Positions 56,683-64,000 of a DNA stretch of 64,000 nucleotides are shown piece after piece; the stretch's first letter is position 1; each line of letters starts with the position of its first letter. The stretch is from Alloalcanivorax xiamenensis (GTDB lineage Bacteria > Pseudomonadota > Gammaproteobacteria > Pseudomonadales > Alcanivoracaceae): positions 1-64,000 of the forward strand of contig NZ_AQPF01000016.1 of NCBI RefSeq assembly GCF_009846745.1, written 5' to 3'. The notes beneath the pieces are model-generated. The model saw nothing but the letters and a program-made list of their open reading frames with translations, did not search any database and was not told the DNA's origin. Made by a program: the position numbers and the translations under genes.

Positions 56683-58185
56683 ATGCCAGCCACCCCCAGT
56701 GTGACGGGCCGGGCCCGTTTGTCAGGTGTGTTGCTGCTTGCCGCCAGCCTGATGATGGTGTCCGGCTGTGCCCGGCTTTTTCCCAAACCCCAATATGATC
56801 AGAACGACCCCAAACGGTTGCACCATATCGGCAGCGACCTCAACGGAGCCTATGATCCGTATTCACATCAGCAGGCCAACTTCAAATCCATGGACCGGTT
56901 CCAGGCCGAGCGTCGCGGCGCTGTCGTGGCCGGGGCGGGGAACCGTAATCTGTACGCCCGCTATCAAGCACTGCTTGATGACATTGAAGCAAAAATGCTG
57001 GAGCGAGCCCGGCAGGAAAAAGGGCGGGGCGGTGACACTCTAAAGGTGTTGTTGTTCTTCCATGGCGGCCTTAATCACCCCAGTTATAACGACGAACGCC
57101 TGGACCGTTATCTGGCGGAGATGGAGTGTGACGGTTTCTATCCACTCTATGTCAGTTGGCGCTCCGGTGCCTTTGTCTCGTTCTGGGACCGCTTCACCTC
57201 GGTGCGTAACGGTGGCGTTGCCCGTGGTCCGATGGCCCCGGTGCGAGGCACGGTTTATACCCTGAGCGACACCTTGAGCGGTCTGGTGAAATTTCCGGAA
57301 ACCGGTTGGGACGTGACCGCCAACAGCATCGCCGCCGCTGACGCGAGACAGCGCGGCATGGATCGGGACCGGCCCGACTACCAGGACGATGAGGCCCTGT
57401 ACTGGCCGGAGAGCGAGCCCTATTCCTTCCTGGACCAGACGCTGTATCGCACCGGGCAGGTGGTGCCGGGCGTGGTCCGTCTGGTGACCACGCCGGCGGT
57501 GCAGGGCCTGGGGACACCGGCCTGGAGCATGATGCTGCGGCGCACCAAGCATCTGACCACCATGGAAGCGGACGTGCTTGGCTACAACGAGGACTATTGT
57601 GGTGACGATTGCGCGGTGGAAGGCAATGGCGTGGTGGCGGTGCTGGCACGGCGTCTTGATGAGCTGAACCGGCGGTTACCGGCGGGTATGACCATGGAAA
57701 TCACATTGGTGGGGCACAGCATGGGCGCCATCGTCGCCAACGAGTTGGTGTCCCTGTACCCGCAACTGCCGTATAAAACCATCATCCACATGGGCGCCGC
57801 CGACAGCAGCCGCAACTGGATCGACAAAACCTATCCCTGGCTGAAAGCCCACGCGGACGATCCGAAGGTGGCGTTCTATAATCTGGTTCTGCATCCCACC
57901 AGTGAAGAACGGGAAGTGCGCGGCTATTTCCTGATTCCCAACGGCAGTTTGCTGGTGTGGCTGGATGATATGCTGACGCAACCGGATCACATGCTGGATC
58001 GCCGCTCCGGCCGCTGGACCAACGCCCGTCATCTGCTGCCGTTCTACCGTGATGCCGGCAACGCCTACCTGAAAGTGTTTCCCGCCAACGACGACAGCGT
58101 GCCGCGGAATCACGGCGATTTCGGCAAGTTCCGTTATTGGCGGGAGGACTTCTATTGGGGACGGGAGCAGGAACGAGCCGGTTAA
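56683..58185 (+). CDS. alpha/beta-hydrolase lipoprotein
   Basis: A 500-residue protein. The lipobox VSGC has Cys29 after MPATPSVTGRARLSGVLLLA, so the protein is membrane-anchored outside the inner membrane. The lipase-type nucleophile motif is LVGHSMGAIVAN with Ser about 346, and an early VLLFFHGGLNHPSYN may form the oxyanion hole. No closer family is recognised. It stands alone, 88 bases after the flippase gene and in the same direction; involvement in the same cell-surface pathway is possible. SD AAGGA precedes ATG 56683. Confidence 0.8.
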   Translation: MPATPSVTGRARLSGVLLLAASLMMVSGCARLFPKPQYDQNDPKRLHHIGSDLNGAYDPYSHQQANFKSMDRFQAERRGAVVAGAGNRNLYARYQALLDDIEAKMLERARQEKGRGGDTLKVLLFFHGGLNHPSYNDERLDRYLAEMECDGFYPLYVSWRSGAFVSFWDRFTSVRNGGVARGPMAPVRGTVYTLSDTLSGLVKFPETGWDVTANSIAAADARQRGMDRDRPDYQDDEALYWPESEPYSFLDQTLYRTGQVVPGVVRLVTTPAVQGLGTPAWSMMLRRTKHLTTMEADVLGYNEDYCGDDCAVEGNGVVAVLARRLDELNRRLPAGMTMEITLVGHSMGAIVANELVSLYPQLPYKTIIHMGAADSSRNWIDKTYPWLKAHADDPKVAFYNLVLHPTSEEREVRGYFLIPNGSLLVWLDDMLTQPDHMLDRRSGRWTNARHLLPFYRDAGNAYLKVFPANDDSVPRNHGDFGKFRYWREDFYWGREQERAG

Positions 58186-58245
58186 AAGCCGGGAGCGATT
58201 TTAAAGGTGATGGTCGCGGCGCGAAAACTTCCCTCCATCAGGGAC

Positions 58246-58315
58246 GCTGGGCTGCGTTATACCTTTGCGGGAACGTCGTGAAGCAGGGTCCCGCAAAGGT
58301 ATAACGCAGCCCAGC
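58246..58315. repeat. 27-bp perfect inverted repeat with short loop (family 1)
   Basis: Arms 58246-58272 and 58289-58315 pair perfectly (GCTGGGCTGCGTTATACC...) around 16 bases. The loop is too short for the two-hairpin insert. It stands in the convergent gap between the lipoprotein hydrolase and the sulfatase, 130 bases before the long-loop element. Confidence 0.82.
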
Positions 58316-58445
58316 TTCGAGGTGACGGGCAAGCATTGGTGTTCTTAACAAGCCTCTCAGCGGCGACGATGGAAGAGATGGAGCGATCTCCTCATTCCGC
58401 AAGGTTCGTCGTGCTTGGGACCCCAGATGTTGGGATTCACTCGAA

Positions 58446-58553
58446 GCGGATCTGTACGGGGGGCTTCCGGGACCCTGTTTGACAGGGACGTCAAACCGGG
58501 AGCCTACAAGGATGTATTCACGGCGTTCCCGGAAGCCCCCCGTACAGATCCGC
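58446..58553. repeat. 27-bp perfect inverted repeat with 54-nt two-hairpin loop (family 1)
   Basis: Arms 58446-58472 and 58527-58553 pair perfectly (GCGGATCTGTACGGGGGG...). The loop holds GTTTGAC-AGGGAC-GTCAAAC (58477-58496) and TACA-AGGA-TGTA (58505-58516). The second, CTACAAGGATGT, matches 11 of 12 positions of the CsrA SELEX consensus RUACARGGAUGU. Its layout aligns with 2177-2230 almost base for base. Confidence 0.87.
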
Positions 58554-58600
58554 GTCTCTGATGGAGGGCAATCCCATTTTGCTCTGATATCACGGCGAAT

Positions 58601-58636
58601 AAAAAAAACGGTCCCATGCCGTTTCACATGGGACCG
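58601..58636 (-). terminator. rho-independent terminator, distal
   Basis: On the minus strand CGGTCCCATG / CATGGGACCG, ten pairs with an eight-base loop (58609-58636), is followed by eight T (58601-58608). It is the second of two terminators after the sulfatase gene. Confidence 0.85.
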
Positions 58637-58640
58637 CCAT

Positions 58641-58668
58641 AAAAAGCACCGCGGGGGAGCCGCGGTGT
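58641..58668 (-). terminator. rho-independent terminator, proximal
   Basis: On the minus strand an eight-pair CACCGCGG/CCGCGGTG stem with a five-base loop is followed by CTTTTT. It begins just after the sulfatase stop at 58678. Confidence 0.85.
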
Positions 58669-58677
58669 TGTTCTCCG

Positions 58678-60360
58678 TCAAAGTCGGTAAAGAAAGGTCG
58701 GGCCGGGGAATTCCTGGCCTTCGTCCTTGCCAATTTCGGCGGCCACCAATTGGTTGGTTTTTTCGTTCATGGCCATCAGCAGAGGCTTTACCTTCTCCGG
58801 GTCGGCCGCGAGATTGTTGAGCTCATCCGGATCGGTATGAGTGTCATACAACTCCAGATCGTTATGCGCTCGCAGCGTTTCCCAGTCCGTCGGCGTGTGA
58901 TGGCTGTCGGGACTGAAATAGCGCGCGAACTTATAGCGGCCGTCGTGCACCCCCCTATGAAGGCCCCGATTACCCAATTCGGGGCCCAGGCGCAGTTGCT
59001 TGAAAAAGTCGGCGAGCATGGCCATGGGGGTGATCTCATCCCCTTCTTTGGCCAGCCGCCGGGTGGCTTCCGGATCGGTATAAAGCAGCACGCCATAGGC
59101 GAACAGCACGCCCCGATCGTCTCGTTCGGTGGTTTTGCCGTTGAGCGCCGGGCTCAGGTCCACTCCCGGCGTATCGCTCTTGTGTTTGCCCGCGCTGGCG
59201 AGCCCCACCAGGGTGGGCAGCAGATCCACGGTGCTGCCGAGATTGTCCACCCGGCGTCCGCCCCGCACATCCGGATGACGGATGATCAGGGGAACGCGGC
59301 TGTTCTCCTTGTAGATCAACGGGCCCTTTTGGCGCAGTCCCTGGGCGCCGGCCATTTCGCCGTGGTCAGCGGTATAGACGATGATGGTGTTGTCCCATTG
59401 GCCACTGACCTTAAGGGCCCGCAGTACGTGTTCCACCTGGCGGGACACATCACGGATGCAGTTGAAGTAGTAGCTTTGGTTGGCGCGCCAGGCGGCCTCG
59501 TCCTGTTTATCGATGCGGCCATAAATGGCGTCGAGGACCTGGGCGTAGGAGCGGTGGCACCAGGGCTTGTCCATCAGGTTGGCGTGATGGAAGGAACGCG
59601 GCAGCGGAATATGGCGCCAGTCCGCCTCGTATACAGGGTCGTTGGGCGGCGGCCGCAGCGGTGCCATGAAGTCCGGATTGACTCGTGATTGTTCCTGTCG
59701 CGCGCCGCTGGAGAAGAACATGATGTCGTGGGGATTGACGAAGTTCACCGCCAGCATCCATGGCTTGTCCAACTGGTGGCTGCGCCGGGCCAGCCAGTGG
59801 CTGGCCAGATAACCCTGCCATACCGAGCCGTGCACATCGCCGGTTAGGTTGTAGTCATGAAAGCCATGTTCCTCCAGGGCCTTGTCGCGGCTGGGGTAGC
59901 TGCCATAGAGCAAACCCGGGCCGTCCTCGATGTCGGATAAATGCCACTTGCCCTTGTAGGCGGTGTGATAGCCCATTTCCTGAAAGAAGTGGCCAACCGT
60001 GGGCAGGTCCGGATTCAGCGTGGGGAACGGCGGCGCATGCAGGTTGGCGGTCATGCCGGTGCGCATGGTGTGCTGCCCGGTGTACATCACCGAACGTGAC
60101 GGAGAACACGGCGAGGTGTTCACATGATATTGGTTGAAGCCCACGCCCTCGGCGAGCAGGGTCCGATGCGCCGGCAGATCCAGCTCCGCCGGCAGATCCA
60201 TCCAGGAGCGTTCCTGGTCCGATACCAGCAGCAGTACATTAAGCGGCCGGTCACCGCCGGTCGGCGAGGGAGCGCGGGCGCCGGCGGGGCGGCTGACTCC
60301 CAGCGCGGCGGCCCCCAAGGCCAGGTGTTTGAGAACGGTGCGCCGATCCGGTCCGGTCAT
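58678..60360 (-). CDS. Tat-exported type I sulfatase
   Basis: 560 residues. The signal DRRTVLKHLALGAAALGVS, with paired Arg, indicates Tat export. The sulfatase core has LLLVSDQERS and the maturation motif CSPSR (Cys85), in which Cys becomes formylglycine. Further metal and substrate motifs include YKGKWHLSD, NPHDIMFF and VYTADHGEMAG. It cleaves a sulfate or phosphonate ester of unknown source, perhaps for sulfur scavenging. It requires a maturase, not visible here. Two tandem terminators follow; the start faces a divergent LysR gene with a matching dyad between. Confidence 0.92.
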   Translation of the reverse strand: MTGPDRRTVLKHLALGAAALGVSRPAGARAPSPTGGDRPLNVLLLVSDQERSWMDLPAELDLPAHRTLLAEGVGFNQYHVNTSPCSPSRSVMYTGQHTMRTGMTANLHAPPFPTLNPDLPTVGHFFQEMGYHTAYKGKWHLSDIEDGPGLLYGSYPSRDKALEEHGFHDYNLTGDVHGSVWQGYLASHWLARRSHQLDKPWMLAVNFVNPHDIMFFSSGARQEQSRVNPDFMAPLRPPPNDPVYEADWRHIPLPRSFHHANLMDKPWCHRSYAQVLDAIYGRIDKQDEAAWRANQSYYFNCIRDVSRQVEHVLRALKVSGQWDNTIIVYTADHGEMAGAQGLRQKGPLIYKENSRVPLIIRHPDVRGGRRVDNLGSTVDLLPTLVGLASAGKHKSDTPGVDLSPALNGKTTERDDRGVLFAYGVLLYTDPEATRRLAKEGDEITPMAMLADFFKQLRLGPELGNRGLHRGVHDGRYKFARYFSPDSHHTPTDWETLRAHNDLELYDTHTDPDELNNLAADPEKVKPLLMAMNEKTNQLVAAEIGKDEGQEFPGPTFLYRL

Positions 60361-60432
60361 GATGTGCCCTGTTATTGGTTATTGGATGACCGGAGTATGC
60401 CGGGATCATTGATAAACAGGGTGAATAAATCC

Positions 60433-60451
60433 ATTCTTGTTATTTATGAAT
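60433..60451. promoter_or_regulatory. candidate LysR box between sulfatase and LysR genes
   Basis: ATTC-N11-GAAT (60433-60451) is an inverted repeat with the T-N11-A layout favoured by LysR regulators, 73 bases upstream of the sulfatase and 38 bases upstream of the LysR gene. Confidence 0.55.
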
Positions 60452-60488
60452 CTTCCAAGATGGCCGGATAACAATAAGGAGAACGACG

Positions 60489-61421
60489 ATGTGGCCCCTG
60501 CAACAGCTGGTTCAATTCCGGGCGGTGTACGAGCACGACAGCCTGTCGGCGGCGGCGCGTGCCCTGGGGATGTCACAACCGGCCCTGAGCCACAGTCTCG
60601 GTAAGCTGGAAGCGCGTCTCGGCGGTGCTCTGTTCCAACGACACACGCGCTCCCTGCGCCCCACCGACCTGGCCCGGGCGTTGTACAAGCAGGCGGGCAG
60701 GGTGCTCGACGAAGTGGCCGGCCTGGATCTGCTGGTGACCCGTTTCCACGAAGGACGCAGTGGCGTGGTGCGGATCGGTTGCGGGCCCTTCGCGCCGGAC
60801 ATTCTGGGGCAGAGTCTGGCGGGACCGTTACGTCGTGAGGGCAGTAGTATCCGGCTGGACCTGCATGCGGATCAGTTTGATGCCTTGCAGGAAGGCCTTT
60901 ATGCCTACCGGTACGACTTCCTGGTCTATGATCGCCCGCAACTGGAGACCCTGGCGGATCAGGCCGACACCGTGGTTCAGCCGTTACGTCATTTGCCGTT
61001 GAGGGCGGTGGCGCCGGCGGCCTGGGTTCGCGAGCAGAAAGCGCCGGTCACCGAGGATCCGGTCGCGGCACAGGCGTTCATGGCCCGCATGCCCTGGGCA
61101 TTGCCCAGGGTGCCGGTTGACTATCGTCAGCGGTTGGCGCCCTGGTTCCAGACCTTGTTGGAACAACGTAAGGGCGCTGAATATCAGATGGCGGCGATCA
61201 GTTCCTGTCTGGCATTGTGCCGGGCCGGCCAGGCGGTGACGGTGGCGCCGGATTTGCTGATCGAGGCGGATATCGCCTCGGGGCATCTGGTGACCCTGCC
61301 TCTGGACACCGGTGTACGGGTGGATGTCAGTGCCTGCCGGCTGCGCTCACATCCATTGTCCGACGCGGCGGCGCGGGTCTGGCAACTGTTGGTCAAAAGC
61401 GGCGATTCTCCCTGGCGTTAG
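60489..61421 (+). CDS. LysR-family transcriptional regulator
   Basis: 310 residues. Helix-turn-helix at the N-terminus (EHDSLSAAARALGMSQPALSHSLGKLE), then linker and effector domain (VVRIGCGPFAPDILG, SSCLALCRAGQAVTVAPDLL). Transcribed divergently from the sulfatase gene with an ATTC-N11-GAAT dyad between, so sulfatase is the likely target. The inducer could be a sulfate ester or sulfur status, which is unproven. AAGGAG precedes ATG 60489. Confidence 0.88.
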   Translation: MWPLQQLVQFRAVYEHDSLSAAARALGMSQPALSHSLGKLEARLGGALFQRHTRSLRPTDLARALYKQAGRVLDEVAGLDLLVTRFHEGRSGVVRIGCGPFAPDILGQSLAGPLRREGSSIRLDLHADQFDALQEGLYAYRYDFLVYDRPQLETLADQADTVVQPLRHLPLRAVAPAAWVREQKAPVTEDPVAAQAFMARMPWALPRVPVDYRQRLAPWFQTLLEQRKGAEYQMAAISSCLALCRAGQAVTVAPDLLIEADIASGHLVTLPLDTGVRVDVSACRLRSHPLSDAAARVWQLLVKSGDSPWR

Positions 61422-61448
61422 CTGTCTGCCCAGAGCTCGACTCCGGCC

Positions 61449-61868
61449 TCAACCGGCGGGCGGTGGACTGCGCACGATGGTGCCCTGGGCTGCCACGCAC
61501 AGCTTGCGCTGCTCCCCGCGGCAATCGTAGATGTCGCAACGGACCACGGCCTGATTACGGCCGGCGTGAATCACCGAGGCCTCCGCCAGCAGGGTGTCGC
61601 CGCCGGCGGGGCGCAGGTAGTTGATCTTGAATTCCGAGGAAAACACCAAGGGTTCCAGGACCGTGCCGCCGGCGAATGCCAGCGCGTTATCGGCCAGATA
61701 GCTCAGGACGCCGCCGTGGACGAAGCCATATTGTTGACGCAGATCGTCCTTGACCCGCAGGCGCAGAACCGCTTTCTCGCGCTGGTATTCCAGTAACTCC
61801 GTTCCCAACAGGGTGCTGAAGGCTTGCTCGGCCAGGACCTGCCGGGCTTGCTGCAAAGACGCGTGCAT
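61449..61868 (-). CDS. PaaI-type hotdog thioesterase
   Basis: A 139-residue thioesterase of the PaaI/HGG family. The HGG motif is QYGFVHGGVLSYLADNALAF, with Asp/Glu nearby as catalytic base, followed by SSEFKINYLRPAGGDTLLA. Hydrolyses acyl-CoA thioesters, typically aromatic or short chain. Its start lies next to a 24-base palindrome (61921-61944) and a divergent TetR gene, which likely controls it. Confidence 0.9.
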   Translation of the reverse strand: MHASLQQARQVLAEQAFSTLLGTELLEYQREKAVLRLRVKDDLRQQYGFVHGGVLSYLADNALAFAGGTVLEPLVFSSEFKINYLRPAGGDTLLAEASVIHAGRNQAVVRCDIYDCRGEQRKLCVAAQGTIVRSPPPAG

Positions 61869-61920
61869 GGAGAGAAACTCCCTGGTTTGGGGTACCGCCG
61901 GAATAGCGGCACCAGAAACA

Positions 61921-61944
61921 GAGTATTACTCTAGAGTTATACTC
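61921..61944. promoter_or_regulatory. TetR operator in the PaaI/TetR divergent promoter
   Basis: GAGTATTACTCT / AGAGTTATACTC is a 24-base palindrome with one mismatch, 52 bases upstream of the PaaI gene and 102 upstream of tetR. The AT-rich surroundings (TATACTCTAAT) could hold promoter elements for both directions. Confidence 0.75.
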
Positions 61945-62046
61945 TAATGGCGTCAATCCACTCAGGTTGTGCGTTATCGTGAATCGCATTAGGGTGCTTG
62001 CCTCTCTGCACCTTCTACTTCCATTTCCCACTGCCGAGGGTTGGGA

Positions 62047-62625
62047 ATGCCGAGTTCGGACACACGTGACAAGATCGTTGCCGCCGCGCTGGCCACTTTC
62101 GTGGAAAAAGGCGTGGCCAGTGCCACCTTGCAGGCGATTCGTGAGCGCGCGGAAGTGAGTAATGGCAGCCTGTTTCACTTCTTCGCCAACAAACAGAGCC
62201 TGTGCGAGGCGGTCTACCTGGAGGGGATCCAGGACTATCAGAACGGCTTGGCGGAACAACTGAAGCAAAGTGGCGGAGCTCGAGAGAGCGTGGCGGCGGT
62301 ACTGCGTTACCACCTGGAATGGACCGAACGAAACCGGGATCGGGCCCGGTTCCTGTCCGAACGTGGCTATACCGGATGGGGCGGAGATCTGGCCCGTCAG
62401 GTGGATCAGGCCAATACCGCGCTGATGTCGACGGTGTCCGCCTGGGTACGGCGGCACGTTGCGGAAGGCACTCTCAAACCGGTGTCACCGGAGGTGGTGG
62501 TGGCCACCTTGCTGGGACCGGCCCAGTTGTTGTGTCGGGCCTGGTTGGCGTCGGACAGCGCTGCCGCCCCAACCTCGCACCTGGATGAACTGGTGGCCGT
62601 GACCTGGCGCGCGCTGTCGGCCTGA
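62047..62625 (+). CDS. TetR-family transcriptional regulator
   Basis: A 192-residue TetR repressor. The N-terminal helix-turn-helix is KIVAAALATFVEKGVASATLQAIRERAEVSNGSLFHFFANK, and the rest is the ligand-binding helical domain. ATG 62047 is used since GAGGG lies six bases before it; TTG 62041 is an alternative. It probably binds the palindrome at 61921-61944 and represses the PaaI gene and itself. The convergent MFS gene ends 11 bases beyond. Confidence 0.9.
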   Translation: MPSSDTRDKIVAAALATFVEKGVASATLQAIRERAEVSNGSLFHFFANKQSLCEAVYLEGIQDYQNGLAEQLKQSGGARESVAAVLRYHLEWTERNRDRARFLSERGYTGWGGDLARQVDQANTALMSTVSAWVRRHVAEGTLKPVSPEVVVATLLGPAQLLCRAWLASDSAAAPTSHLDELVAVTWRALSA

Positions 62626-62636
62626 GTGGCTCGTGA

Positions 62637-64000
62637 TTACGGCCTGGGCGTGTAGCGGATCCGAAACAGACTAATGATCGCGGCGACACCGGAGAACGTG
62701 GCGGCCATGAACAATGCCGGGGTAATGCCGTGCGCCAATTGCCCGAACACCAAAGCCGTGAGCGCCGCGCCCAGAGTCTGCCCGATCAGACGGGTGGTGC
62801 CCTGCATGCCACCGGCGCCGCCGCTGCGCTCCCGCGGCGCGGAGCCGATCATGGCGCGGTTGTTGGGCGCCTGAAACAGTCCAAAACCAATGCCGCACAA
62901 CGCCATGGCGCCGAGCAGCGCCGGCAACGGCGGTTGCTCCGGCAGTAAGGCCAGCAACACCAGTCCCACCACTTTCAGCAGCAACCCCATCGAACACAGC
63001 ACGCCAATCGGATAGCGATCCGCCAACCGTCCGGCGATGGGGGCGGTGACCGCCACGGCCGCGGGCCACGGGGTCATCAGTAGCCCGGTTTCCACCGCGC
63101 TGTAACCGAGTATGTCATGAAGATAAAAGGGCAGGGCGATGAACGCCGCCATCTGACTGGTGAAGGCGCAAAACGAGGTACCAATGGCCAGGGCAAACGG
63201 CGGAATACGTAGCAGATCCACCGGCAACAGCGGTGAGGATTGGGACAACTGCCGGCGGACCAGCAGGGCGATCACCACCAACGAGGCGGCCAGCGCCAGG
63301 GCCGCCAGGGTGCCGCCCATGCCGTGGGCAAGGCTGTCCACCGCCATGACCAGCAAGCCAATGCCCAGCGCATTGAGGAGCGCGCTGCCCCAGTCGAAGC
63401 GGCGTGGGGCCTGTCCGGTTTCGGGAAGATTGTGGCGGGCCAGCACGAAGGCCAGACAGCCCAGTGGGATGTTCACCGCGAACAGCCAGGACCAGGACCC
63501 CATCGACAGAATGCCGGAGGCCACCGTGGGGCCGACCGCCGAGGATAACGCCACCACCATGGCGATCAGGCCGATGCCCCGGCCCAATAAACGTGACGGA
63601 TAGATAAAGCGGACCAGAGCCGCGTTGACGCTCATGACGCCGGCCGCTCCCAACCCCTGAAAAAAGCGGGCGGCGGTGAGTGTCACCAGGGAATCCGCCA
63701 GCGTGCACACCAGGGAAGCGATGGTGAACACCGCCAGCCCGGTCTGGTAGACCCGGCGGTAACCCACGATGTCGCCGAGCGAGGACAGCGGCAGCAGCGT
63801 GGTGGCGACGGCGAGCAGATAGGCATTGACGATCCACACCGATTGCGACGGACTGATCTCCAGATCCCGGGCAATGGAAGGCAGAGCCACGTTGACGATG
63901 TTGCTGTCCAGCACCGCCAGACCGACGCTGACCACGATGGCGAACATGGCCCAGCGCCGTTGCTCGGTGGGCAGGCCGTCCTGGTCCGGGCGGCGTTGGC
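62637..64000 (-). CDS. MFS exporter, EmrB/QacA-like (5' end outside window)
   Basis: At least 436 residues with 14-type helix pattern of the DHA2 family. Motifs LAVLDSNIVNVALPSIA (TM1) and GDIVGYRRVYQTGL (motif A) are present. The open frame continues upstream of ATG 63947 without a stop to the window edge (QRRPDQDGLPTEQRRWAMFA), so the true start lies beyond 64000. It likely exports drugs or toxic compounds. Convergent with the TetR gene, so control by that regulator is not obvious. Confidence 0.88.
   Translation of the reverse strand, partial: QRRPDQDGLPTEQRRWAMFAIVVSVGLAVLDSNIVNVALPSIARDLEISPSQSVWIVNAYLLAVATTLLPLSSLGDIVGYRRVYQTGLAVFTIASLVCTLADSLVTLTAARFFQGLGAAGVMSVNAALVRFIYPSRLLGRGIGLIAMVVALSSAVGPTVASGILSMGSWSWLFAVNIPLGCLAFVLARHNLPETGQAPRRFDWGSALLNALGIGLLVMAVDSLAHGMGGTLAALALAASLVVIALLVRRQLSQSSPLLPVDLLRIPPFALAIGTSFCAFTSQMAAFIALPFYLHDILGYSAVETGLLMTPWPAAVAVTAPIAGRLADRYPIGVLCSMGLLLKVVGLVLLALLPEQPPLPALLGAMALCGIGFGLFQAPNNRAMIGSAPRERSGGAGGMQGTTRLIGQTLGAALTALVFGQLAHGITPALFMAATFSGVAAIISLFRIRYTPRP

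Overview
The window is a gene-dense, high-GC chromosomal segment with no transposase, integrase, phage gene, CRISPR array or rRNA. Gene content points to a marine gammaproteobacterium of the Alcanivorax/Alloalcanivorax type: two GMC alcohol oxidoreductases, a full Liu leucine/isovalerate operon, a PHA phasin, an acyl-CoA-binding protein, several acyl-CoA thioesterases and an ImuAB/DnaE2 mutasome. The taxon is inferred from gene content and style and was not tested by database search.

Layout. 0-2.3 kb: gltX, then a two-tRNA operon (Ala-GGC, Glu-TTC) with promoter and terminator, followed by two large hairpin elements. 2.3-8.6 kb: SOS mutagenesis genes dnaE2 and imuA-imuB, split by a divergent AhpD-like gene, with a LexA box upstream of imuA. 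8.7-12 kb: a Tat-signal subunit plus GMC dehydrogenase, a lipoprotein and a thioesterase. 12-21.5 kb: a minus-strand leucine catabolism operon, liuR-liuA-liuB-liuC-liuD-acetoacetyl-CoA synthetase, ending in an unknown secreted protein. 21.7-29 kb: hybrid histidine kinase, atypical SDR, RraA, CBS-pair protein, malate dehydrogenase, phasin and carboxylesterase. 29.3-33 kb: bolA-trhO-modABC in one run. 33-43.4 kb: Lgt-like membrane protein, RHH protein, cholesterol-oxidase-type GMC enzyme, two facing pseudogenes (LysR and GST), methyltransferase, LysR, HrpB, thioesterase and acyltransferase. 43.4-45.5 kb: a scar region with a broken L,D-transpeptidase, an orphan 11-codon leader and a solitary AT-rich gene for a secreted protein of unknown function. 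45.6-52.4 kb: GAF membrane protein, acyl-CoA-binding protein, fused SecDF, EamA exporter and CopD-like protein. 52.7-58.2 kb: MtfA, then a coupled glycosyltransferase-deacetylase-flippase cassette and a lipoprotein hydrolase. 58.6-64 kb: Tat-exported sulfatase with divergent LysR, PaaI thioesterase with divergent TetR, and an MFS exporter that runs off the right edge.

The most striking non-coding signal is a set of four intergenic repeat families. (1) Perfect or near-perfect 27-30 bp inverted repeats, all in convergent gaps. Three have 54-55 nt loops that fold into two small hairpins, mostly presenting AGGGA, ATGGA or AAGGA, the style of RsmA/CsrA sites. (2) REP-like GTGGGAAG palindromes. (3) Arrays of CACGC separated by 2-3 nt, arranged as inverted arms. 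(4) A MITE-like element with AGAGCCTGTT termini. The best candidates for undescribed biology are family 1 and the AT-rich secreted protein at 43.8-45.5 kb.
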